From assembly GCF_016859285.1 (NCBI RefSeq), contig NC_053404.1, positions 16,879,105 through 16,943,104 on the forward strand: a DNA stretch of 64,000 nt, in the 5' to 3' direction. Positions 52,101 to 64,000 of the stretch are shown here, in pieces. The stretch is from Xiphias gladius. Lineage: Eukaryota > Chordata > Actinopteri > Istiophoriformes > Xiphiidae. Below the pieces are notes generated by a model that was not told the origin of the DNA, made no database searches, and worked only from the letters and a program-made list of their open reading frames with translations. The position numbers and the translations under genes are program-made. Position 1 is the first letter of the stretch, and each line of letters opens with the position of its first letter.

Positions 52101-52393
52101 CAGTGAACTTGTTCACTACGCCTTCATAAATGAGGTAAAAATAAAAGCTCTTTATTTTTGTCCTTGATCAGCAACAATGGATACACGTCCTTACTGTGAT
52201 TTTTGCATTTAAAAAAAAACAACAGATACACATGCAGTAGCATTGACATTTCATATCCAGTCTGAAAACTGATTGGCCTTAACGATCTTTTGTTTGCCAT
52301 GCATAGGAGGACAGTGAGAAGGTGGCGGGGTTCCTGGAAGACGCCATCAGCCGACACCGGGTCCGAGCGCTCGCCTCTGGGAGCACACAATGA
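17809..52393 (+). CDS. nrbp2: Nuclear receptor binding protein 2, pseudokinase (18 coding exons)
   Basis: Exons: 17809-17928, 46046-46168, 46970-47071, 47181-47270, 47722-47762, 47857-47951, 48108-48131, 48241-48327, 49047-49102, 49181-49276, 49562-49694, 50168-50270, 50378-50428, 50523-50658, 51134-51187, 51404-51467, 52079-52134, 52307-52393. The frame holds throughout and gives 505 aa (human NRBP2 about 500). Residues 16-40 hold the acidic ESEDESEILEESPCGRWQKR segment of the NRBP family. The pseudokinase domain spans about 58-320. The usual VAIK lysine is absent (VVWN, 64-67), the catalytic HRD is HGN (170-172), the DFG position reads IKIGS, and APE is kept (223-225). KTPTPEP (about 404-410) and a C-terminal domain follow. 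NRBP2 rather than NRBP1 is supported by SVWHRLF, FHRVLFEVHSLKLLAAHC, YPLMNFA and DLASELVHY. Family role: cytosolic catalytically dead adaptor. All introns are GT-AG except intron 8, which looks GC-AG. Its right-hand neighbour puf60 matches human 8q24.3. Confidence 0.93.
17954..18014. repeat. Compound GT/GA microsatellite
   Basis: (GT)n to about 17985 passes directly into (GA)n to about 18014, starting 26 nt inside nrbp2 intron 1. Confidence 0.9.
18415..18449. repeat. Poly(A)-(TA)n simple repeat
   Basis: An A run of 18 followed by (TA)n of about 17 nt. A 20-nt T run lies nearby at about 18317-18336; the two tracts are opposite in sequence. Confidence 0.9.
18630..19236 (+). mobile_element. Interrupted non-autonomous DNA element with AATCGATTA/GCAGCCCTA-type ends
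   Basis: The left part (18640-18790) has ATTGGTCAATTAATTGATTAG, a TTTTCAAGCTAAAATGTCAAA block and CAGCTTCTTAATTGTGAGTA. The right part (19080-19236) has GGAGATTGTGATAGAGATTT, TTTCTGACACGCTATAGACT, AACAATTAATCGATTATTCA and ends GAGTTGCGGCCCTAG. In this order these blocks match a very common fish repeat whose ends form AATCGATTA-rich inverted repeats and finish in TTGCAGCCCTA, usually viewed as hAT-like. The middle (about 18850-19070) does not fit and looks inserted or replaced. No transposase is present. Confidence 0.7.
19772..19793. repeat. CA microsatellite
   Basis: Short (CA)n tract, about 22 nt, in nrbp2 intron 1. Confidence 0.85.
21098..21120. repeat. Poly(T) tract
   Basis: 23 consecutive T in nrbp2 intron 1. 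It may be the A-tail of a minus-strand retroelement, but no recognisable body is attached. Confidence 0.9.
21968..22128. mobile_element. Foldback (long-hairpin) element, 67-bp arms
   Basis: The left arm 21968-22034 starts CTCTATAGACACTCTTTCAA and ends GGAAGTGTAATGT. The right arm 22062-22128 starts ACATTACACTTCC and ends TTGAAAGAGTGTCTATAGAG when read to its end with one mismatch. The arms are near-perfect reverse complements with only a few mismatches. The loop is 27 nt (22035-22061). There is no coding capacity. This is the structure of a MITE or foldback transposon. No convincing target-site duplication is visible. If transcribed as part of nrbp2 intron 1 it would fold into a long hairpin, like some MITE-derived small-RNA precursors; that is inference. 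Confidence 0.8.
22740..22790. repeat. AATTCAAACT short tandem repeat
   Basis: Four imperfect copies of a roughly 10-nt unit, AATTCAAACT, split by GGCACGTAATTCG. It is a small local duplication in nrbp2 intron 1. Confidence 0.7.
23935..24330. repeat. Ancient teleost dispersed repeat (CCACCACTTTGG type)
   Basis: The stretch carries the phrases CAGTCCACCACTTTGGTTGAG, AGTGAAATATCTCAACAATT, TAGATTTCCATGAAATTGAG and GTTCCCACAGGATGAAATCC, then partly repeats them (AGTGAAATGTCTCCACAAAC, CAGGAAATTTCATCCACACA). The same phrase set is found at 2965-3615, 39160-39640 and 44430-44545. The internal repetition suggests two overlapping copies or a dimeric element. Confidence 0.65.
29690..29900. promoter_or_regulatory. 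Candidate conserved non-coding element in nrbp2 intron 1
   Basis: A non-repetitive stretch with a dense set of homeodomain-type cores and related words: TTCATTTGCATTG, CTTAAATTAGAATC, CATAAATCATGG, CTGATTAATTAAATATGG. The texture resembles vertebrate enhancers. No conservation data were available, so this is only a guess from composition. Confidence 0.25.
30157..30182. repeat. Four tandem GCATTT units (three overlapping ATTTGCAT octamers)
   Basis: GCATTT occurs four times in a row and is followed by GC. The array makes three overlapping copies of ATTTGCAT, the octamer bound by POU-domain factors. It may be just a small simple repeat. Confidence 0.7.
32318..33202. mobile_element. CAGTGGTGGAA-type non-autonomous DNA element, interrupted
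   Basis: The left end reads TAGTGGACATCCTCTTTTAC, then AAAGTAGCAATACTACAGTG, then TACAAGTAAAAGTCCTGCAT and AAAATCTTACTTAA. The right end reads AAGTACTATATTTGCCTCTG, GCATAACAAGTACTCAACTA and finally CTACTTTCCACCACTG at 33202. These are the two inverted ends of a well-known fish repeat. The middle, about 32560-32890, does not belong to it and includes a TGGATGCAAGATGCAGGCAG local repeat and a poly(T) run. There is no transposase. A fragment of the same family is at 7045-7132. Confidence 0.7.
36070..37150 (-). mobile_element. Degenerate LINE fragment (reverse-transcriptase end) in nrbp2 intron 1
   Basis: Read on the - strand from about 36850 to 36290, frameshifted pieces encode a non-LTR reverse transcriptase. 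KCADDTTTLGLIK holds the catalytic A-D-D (first residue Cys, not Tyr or Phe). HQFLGLHMTENLSWAKNT, FIRLLKRVGLRHQPLTQ and GITLWFGNTTQAGSESL follow, the order seen in fish LINEs after the catalytic motif. At least two frame changes are needed. The + strand from 36070 to 36290 is probably the 3' part. At 36860-37150 lies more repeat-like DNA (GTCTGTGTATACACCTGCCA) that may be another piece of this or a nested element. It is a different family or subfamily from the fragment at 3861-4260 (A-D-D-T-T-T against D-E-I-K-L). Confidence 0.75.
38790..38990 (+). promoter_or_regulatory. CpG-rich patch inside nrbp2 intron 1, possible alternative promoter
   Basis: About 200 nt of GC-rich, CpG-dense sequence in an AT-rich intron: ACGCGACGCTGACC near 38789, GTGCCGCGCATGTGACATCC at 38810, GACGCGGAGGCGGACAGTGG near 38847 and CACCGACCGGACGGGAACAA near 38920. 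GGTGAAGGTCACCGG holds an inverted GGTGA/TCACC. This is the only such patch between exon 1 and exon 2. It could be a second promoter or non-coding first exon of nrbp2, or an enhancer. No start codon with a good downstream frame is evident. Confidence 0.4.
39160..39640. repeat. Ancient teleost dispersed repeat (GCTAAC/CCACCACTTTGG type)
   Basis: The stretch starts with TTTACCACCACTTTGGTCCAG and ACTGAAATATCTCAATAAGT, then at 39415-39530 carries many GCTAA/TTAGC words such as GCTAACGTGCTAAACGGAGG and ACATTAGCATGTAAGCATTG. The two word sets are thus parts of one element, also present at 2965-3615. Confidence 0.65.
40115..40142. repeat. GA microsatellite
   Basis: Uninterrupted (GA)n of about 28 nt in nrbp2 intron 1. 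Confidence 0.9.
41422..41618 (+). mobile_element. tRNA-derived SINE
   Basis: The head is GGCATGCCCCAGTGATCTAG, with an A-box-like start. CTGTTCAAGTCTGGCTGGGG follows, holding a B box (GTTCAAGTC) at the expected spacing. The body has TTGTTGCATGTCTCTGCCTA, CTCGCTC and TTTCCTGTCAGCTCTCTGTT, and the tail is CTCAAAAAAGGCTAAATATG then A-rich. This order matches a common teleost SINE. It is not a functional tRNA gene: the head cannot fold into a full cloverleaf. Confidence 0.8.
43568..43640 (+). mobile_element. Possible tRNA-derived SINE head
   Basis: ACCGGTTGGCCTAATGGTTA has a plausible A box (TGGCCTAATGGTTAAGG). The B-box region is degenerate (CATCCAGGGTGAAGCC). An A run at 43784-43800 lies downstream but is not clearly linked. 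Low certainty. Confidence 0.35.
44430..44545. repeat. Fragment of the CCACCACTTTGG-type dispersed repeat
   Basis: It carries ATGGATGTCTGCATACAATT, TCATGACAATCCATCCAGTA, GTTGCTGAGATATTGCAGTC and TGGACCAAGGTAGTGG, the typical right part of the repeat also seen at 23935-24330 and 39160-39640. Confidence 0.65.
46046..47270 (+). CDS. nrbp2: nrbp2 exons 2-4 (pseudokinase N-lobe)
   Basis: Exons 46046-46168 (41 aa), 46970-47071 (34 aa) and 47181-47270 (30 aa), all phase 0. They encode LAMDTEEGVEVVWNEV, where the nucleotide-binding lysine motif is missing, then ENLMQVEHPNIVKFHKYW and the hinge-side VIFITEYMSSGSLKQFLKKT. The last segment is nearly invariant in NRBP1 and NRBP2. DKKVFKAQEEKIKEMFE resembles NRBP2 more than NRBP1. 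Confidence 0.92.
47423..47570 (+). mobile_element. tRNA-derived SINE in nrbp2 intron 4
   Basis: TTTGGCTCAGTCTGCCCAGA is an A-box-like head and CGTTGTGGGTTTGAAACCTG holds a B box (GGTTTGAAACC). The tail has CCAGCATCTCACCCTCTCTT, TTGATTAATTTTAAAAAAAG and GCTATATATACA. A run of 11 C lies just before it. The layout is that of a SINE, not a tRNA gene. Confidence 0.65.
47722..49276 (+). CDS. nrbp2: nrbp2 exons 5-10 (pseudo-active site and C-lobe)
   Basis: Exons 47722-47762, 47857-47951, 48108-48131 (24 nt microexon), 48241-48327, 49047-49102 and 49181-49276. They encode AWKRWCTQILSALSYLHSCD, IIHGNLTCDTIFIQHNGLIK (HGN in place of HRD), SVWHRLFVN, NLHFFAPEYG, AIDIFSFGICALEMAVLEIQ. The 24-nt exon is needed to keep frame and gives the VWHR peptide typical of NRBP2. 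Exon 8 most likely ends at a GC donor (GCAAGT at 48328). An alternative GT donor at 48334 would keep frame and add two residues. Confidence 0.9.
49379..49404. repeat. CA microsatellite in nrbp2 intron 10
   Basis: (CA)n of about 25 nt. Confidence 0.9.
49562..52393 (+). CDS. nrbp2: nrbp2 exons 11-18 (C-lobe end, linker and C-terminal domain)
   Basis: Exons 49562-49694, 50168-50270, 50378-50428, 50523-50658, 51134-51187, 51404-51467, 52079-52134 and 52307-52393 (TGA). They encode LRPTAHDLLFHRVLFEVHSL, LELDKFLEDVKNGIYPLMNF, KTPTPEP, VVQMHCNLESNEEG, MDDKLHRQLSCDILP, SKDLASELVHYAFINE and a final EDSEKVAGFLEDAISRHR tail. The C-terminal part matches the NRBP2 type, which ends soon after this tail, whereas NRBP1 continues further. 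Confidence 0.92.
51706..51980 (+). repeat. Dispersed repeat, copy 2 of a pair (in nrbp2 intron 16)
   Basis: It matches 5985-6350 in the same orientation: GGACTCTAGTTTTTGGCAAA, AACAATGGAGCTCTATGGCA, ATCAGGCTTTGGCTAAACAG and TTTTGGTCTTTTCATGGGAT, then an A-rich tail. It adds about 270 nt to intron 16. Confidence 0.65.
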
Positions 52394-53720
52394 GAAGGGG
52401 TCAATATAGCGGCTGGCCCAAACAGAGGGGCCCGGGGCGTTGACCACACAGATCGAGAGAGGGAGAGGGCAGCGGGCAGGATCAAACCGCCGGGAACAGA
52501 GGGGAGCGGAGGGAGATGACCCAGCTGGGGGATAAAACGGGGACAAATACAGAAGGACGCTGGGACTTGACAGTCAGTAAATCATCCCAGACAGACGGAG
52601 GAAACGGTAGCGCTGAGACAGGAACCGAAGGCACCTCTGGTTGGAGGACCAGAGGCATCATGGCTGAGTTCAGTTATCCAACAAAGCAGTGGAAGATTGA
52701 CAAACTCCCTGCCTGAAAGGGCTATCATGCCTTAAGATATCCTGACAACTTAGGTTTTCCATAATGCCACTAATCAGAACAGATATGTTTTACTTACAAA
52801 TGCAGCAGCTGTTTTCAGAAGGACGTTTTATTGCTCATAAGCCTTGTACTCCAATGTCCACTTTGATTGGTGAAGATTTACTTTGAAATGTTAACAAAGT
52901 AATTTTACTTAAGCCTCTCTCCCTTCCAAGCCAGAACCTTCACTTTATTACAGTTTTAAGAGTTTAATATTCCATCCAAAATGCACTGTTAATACTCATT
53001 CAGCTGACTTATTTATTCTGTTTAACTGTGAACAATAGAAGCGTTGCACAAGCCTGTTTTTTTTTTTTTTTTTTTTTTTTTTTATGACCTGCAAAGTTAA
53101 CTCACCTTACTTCACTCTTGGGTTGAAGGCTATTTCTCCCAGAGCTAAACACTCAACGCCAAAATGTGGTGAGATGATGCCTCTCTTTTAGCCTGTAGTG
53201 CTCTTAAGGGGTTTCCCTGCGAAAGTGTTCTGAAAGCCAAAGACTTACAAAGTGCCTGATATGGCAATGTACTTTGGACAAAATTTCCTAATTAAACGGC
53301 ATCATACCCAATTTAGCAATCTGGAATTTAACCTATTCAGGCTGACTTTTACAGTTTTAAAACCAGAAGCATTGTTTCGGACTAGTTCCCAACTCCTCTG
53401 ATGAGTCCACAAAGTCAGCCTGTGTGAATACGAAGATGAACCTGACACCCTTTAATGGTAGCTCCATTTGGACCTGCAGCCAATGTATATTGGACAAATG
53501 GATCAGATGATAATGCTCTCTGTTGTTAACATTAGTATGGGAAGAACTGCAGCTTATGTTAAAAAAAAAAAAAAAAGTTGGAATACATCAGGGGAAGCCT
53601 GTGATTTTTAAAGCATTGTCCTATGTAAATGAGAGGAAGGGTGTTTGTGATGTGGTCTTAATACTTATTAATAATAGTTGCCATATTGTTAATAAATGTT
53701 ACTGTTATACTTATTTTTGC
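52394..53720 (+). other. Probable nrbp2 3' UTR
   Basis: No coding sequence follows the nrbp2 TGA. The UTR contains a poly(T) run at about 53058-53083 and an A run near 53561-53576. It probably ends after AATAAA at 53691-53696. A longer form could use the AATAAA signals at 54790-54795 or 54800-54805. Confidence 0.6.
53691..53696 (+). terminator. Poly(A) signal, probable nrbp2 3' end
   Basis: AATAAA followed by TGTTACTGTT and then TTTTTGCTTTATTTC, a T-rich downstream element. Further hexamers at 54790 and 54800 are alternatives. Confidence 0.55.
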
Positions 53721-55890
53721 TTTATTTCTTGAACCATCTGAGCATATTTTGTAACACTGAATTTGTTTTGTAAGTGTGTCTAGCTGTGTTTTAAAGGCAA
53801 AATCTGCCCAAATATTTTTGAAAATTTATGGTGTTAGTATTTTGCCAGGTCTGTAACTGTTAAATAGTGCTATTATGCAAAAACATATAACAGCCGCCAT
53901 GGAGATTTCCATGGGTGGCGGATGCTAAAACATAATCTCTGATAGGAGAAAGGAATATTTTACTTTGAACACGTTAATTACCACATCCATTGTACCTTTA
54001 TTTCAGATGATATCAGAGTGAACCTTGGCATTGATTGCACTGCAGCCCACACAGACACAAAAATAGGATACATCCCTTCAGCTCTGCCAGACTTTCTTGG
54101 CAGGAACCCAATCTTGGCACCGTAAAAGACCATTTGGGTGGATTTTTCCTTAACAAAACTGGACAATAAAATAAAACCAAAAAAAAACAAAAAAACAAAA
54201 CAAAACAAAAAAAAAACATTAGTGAATTATCTGACCAGTCTTCAACAGTATACTCTTGTTTGTCAGACTCACTTAGCTCTGCTTCATTTGTTCCCCATGG
54301 TCTGTAAAGTCATGGTTTCATAACAGTTGTGCTGCTGTACAGTCATTGCTTACAGTACTTACTTACTATACTCTGTGTCGAGCCTTTTTATCAGTGTGTC
54401 TCTGAAGACAGGAGCCCTGAATTCCCCCAGACATTCACCTACTATAGGCTGAGGTGTACATAACTGTTTGTGGCTATTGAAGGGGTTTACTTTGGACGGC
54501 ATTTCAGTGCAAAGCAGTGCCACTATTGCTCTCATTTGATCCAGTAAGCTGCATGTCTTAATAGCCTGCAACCATTCAAAACTTTGCATTTTGCCTTTGT
54601 CAGTCACAGTTCGGTTCCAGAGGGAACCTGACCAAGAAAACGAATGTTTAGACTGTGCAAACATGAAAAAAAGCATCCATATCAGTCTGTATGTCAGGTT
54701 AATTTTTTTCCCGTGACTCTGTTGAATGAAACTTGCCTTTGGATGTGTTCCACTTAAACCTTTGTTAAATATTGTAGCTACTGCAATTAAATAAATGACA
54801 ATAAACTATATGGGAAGTGTTGGTTATGTCTGAAATTATTACATTTTATTTATTTATAAGACTAGGATGTAGTGTTGTTTACTATTCTTGAGACATTTCA
54901 AGTATATATTGAGTGGGCTATAATTTGATGGTCACATTAACACATTTTTTCAACATTAATTTGATAAGTAAGAGAGATGTTTTTTTTTTTTTTTTTGGTC
55001 CAATTTCTTGACAAAAATGACTTCTGTCCTTCAGGTCATATTATAGTTATAGTGTCAGGGGTTACTTACTGTTACAAAATTAAACAAATCTAGCAAAAGG
55101 AACAGTTACTCTTCAAGTTGGTTTTAAGTAAGTATGCAGGCTTAATAATATATTTAGAAAAAATTATTAGAAAAGAATACCTATCTACAAAAAATATGAA
55201 ATTATTATTGAGAAAAGGTAGTTAAGGACCATTTGAGTCAAATGTTTTCAGCCTGAAGTGTATTTTACATCAGAGTTTAAAGTATGCAAGTAGTGCATAT
55301 TGAAAAGTGCATATTGAAAGATTTTATATGCTCGTACCCCTGTCACGGGCTTCAGGAAACATTACTAAACAAAGGTGAAAACAAATACAAAAAGCAGTTT
55401 ATGAATTACTTTTAAGAGGAATACCGTTGAGTCATTCTGTTAGAAGCATGTAACTCAACCTAGTAGTGTTTCAAGCAATAAAATAATTACAAGACGATGC
55501 GTTATATTTTAGATTGTGTTACATATCCTATAACATTGTTTCACTAAGTAGAAAAGCTGTAAATTTGGTTGAGATATCTTTTCTATTATATAATTGTGAG
55601 ATTATGAGATGGATCAAAAACATCGAGACACACCAATGACTGGGCCTACCTAAACACCGTGTGCCCTCCAATTTTGGTATATACTTTCAGGGTCACAGTT
55701 TTGTTTATTAACTACAAATATGTGTAATCCCCTCTGAACACAGTACCCTGGGGGCAACACCAAACTACAGTATTTTGATGGTCTGGAAATTTTCGCAGCG
55801 GAAATACAGCTGAAACTCATAACCAGGTCAAATACTCAGATTATCTGTGAATCCCTAACCGTGGAATGTTCATGAATGACCTCCCTGTTC
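53721..55890. other. Spacer between nrbp2 and puf60, no gene supported
   Basis: AT-rich DNA with A-rich tracts (54173-54217) and a T run (54980-54997). Two AATAAA hexamers near 54790-54805 could be distal nrbp2 poly(A) signals. The only long open frame (54359-54676, - strand) has no recognisable domain. Confidence 0.5.
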
Positions 55891-55995
55891 CCTCCCTATA
55901 ATCGCGAGGGTTCGTCTATCGCGATACTTCTCATTGAAAACGTGAAGATCCCGCGAGCGTTGTGGCGTGTGGGCCTCTCCGAGAAGGTGTGCTTC
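55891..55995 (+). promoter_or_regulatory. Core promoter and 5' UTR of puf60
   Basis: The sequence turns from AT-rich to CpG-bearing just before the puf60 start. It has three CGCG cores: ATCGCGAGGG at 55901, ATCGCGAT at 55918 and CCGCGAGCG at 55951. These resemble half-sites of the TCTCGCGAGA element found in TATA-less housekeeping promoters. The start codon context CTTCATGGCGG also fits a YY1-type site near a transcription start. The exact start site cannot be seen. Confidence 0.5.
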
Positions 55996-63331
<7,336 letters not shown>

Positions 63332-63712
63332 AATGTCTGAAATGGTTCACCAGCACCCATCCCCATACCTGTTGCCCAAACTCATTTCAGCCACAGTAAC
63401 TTCAGCTAGAGATGCGGGCCTCTGAAACTTGTAATTATGTTTTTATTTTCTTTTTTTTTAAAATTGCTGTTCATATTAATGTTAAAGGCCCTGTTGGGGG
63501 GATTCATTCAAAAGTACTTCCGTGTCAGATTCTACTTTGTGATCTGTGAAGACTCCCTTTTTGGTGCAAGTTTCAAATTTTTGTAATCCAGTCTTGTAAA
63601 ACATTTAGGTTTTCCCGCTTTAGTTCCTTTTCTTTTTCTTTCATGAAGTTGCCTGGACATGTAAACGCTTTTTCTTTCTATGATTAAAGGTTATTGTTTG
63701 TCCACAAAAAGT
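63332..63712 (+). other. puf60 3' UTR
   Basis: A short UTR of about 380 nt, T-rich, ending after ATTAAA at 63683-63688, which is followed by TTATTGTTTGTCC and AGTGTGATGCATTTTT. Confidence 0.7.
63683..63688 (+). terminator. Poly(A) signal ATTAAA of puf60
   Basis: The commonest variant hexamer, 352 nt after the stop, followed by a T/GT-rich stretch (GTTATTGTTTGTCC). Confidence 0.6.
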
Positions 63713-64000
63713 GTGATGCATTTTTAAATTTTTTTTTTTTTTTATTAATGGTTGTGAATGAAGAATCCTTTTCAAGATGTATTTGTAAATGCGCTTGTGT
63801 TTTGATTGTAGAACATAGCATTGATTACTAAGTAAAAACATGAACTTAAAGCAACTACTGCTTTGGTTGTGTTTGTACAGTGGGTGAAAAATTTATCAAA
63901 CACCTTTATAGCATAATCTGACTTTGAACTTTTGTCACTTTTGAGGCCTTAGTTTGTAGAGATTGCGAGCAAATACTATATTTGACCTGTATTTCAGTAG

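Overview
The window is a piece of a teleost fish chromosome, probably from a percomorph. It is AT-rich and intron-rich, carries many CA/GT and homopolymer tracts, and holds repeat families that I recognise from spiny-rayed fish genomes. Every gene I can support lies on the + strand and is split into exons. There are five gene models: the last coding exon of an anion exchanger (slc4a2-type), two tandem copies of a chemerin-like gene (rarres2), the pseudokinase gene nrbp2, and the splicing factor gene puf60. I rebuilt the exon models by reading splice sites and keeping the frame across every junction; no transcript data were available.

Layout. 1-2.8 kb: slc4a2 final coding exon and a long 3' UTR. 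2.9-4.3 kb: degenerate repeat DNA, including a broken LINE reverse-transcriptase fragment on the - strand. 4.48-5.45 kb: rarres2 copy A (4 exons, 162 aa). 5.7-7.8 kb: spacer with a GT microsatellite and dispersed repeats. 7.80-10.15 kb: rarres2 copy B (4 exons, 163 aa). 10.5-17 kb: no convincing gene; a minisatellite-bearing repeat at 16.2-16.7 kb. 17.0-17.8 kb: CpG-rich promoter and 5' UTR of nrbp2. 17.8-52.4 kb: nrbp2 (18 coding exons, 505 aa), whose first intron alone is 28,117 nt and holds most of the mobile-element remains, a long hairpin element, a GC-rich patch and candidate enhancers. 52.4-55.9 kb: nrbp2 3' UTR and spacer. 56.0-63.3 kb: puf60 (11 coding exons, 526 aa). The rest is the puf60 3' UTR and flank.

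Functionally these genes are neighbours rather than a pathway. AE2-type exchangers swap chloride for bicarbonate at the plasma membrane. Chemerin is a secreted chemoattractant and adipokine precursor. NRBP2 is a cytosolic pseudokinase adaptor. PUF60 is a nuclear factor for 3' splice-site recognition. The order joins two blocks that are on different chromosomes in humans (SLC4A2 and RARRES2 on 7q36; PUF60 and NRBP2 on 8q24.3).

I saw no CRISPR array, operon, prokaryotic mobile system or clearly new biological system. The most useful leads are two GC-AG introns (one with a competing in-frame GT donor in puf60), the tandem chemerin pair without the mammalian C-terminal activation peptide, a 67-bp-arm foldback element, and a GC-rich patch in nrbp2 intron 1.
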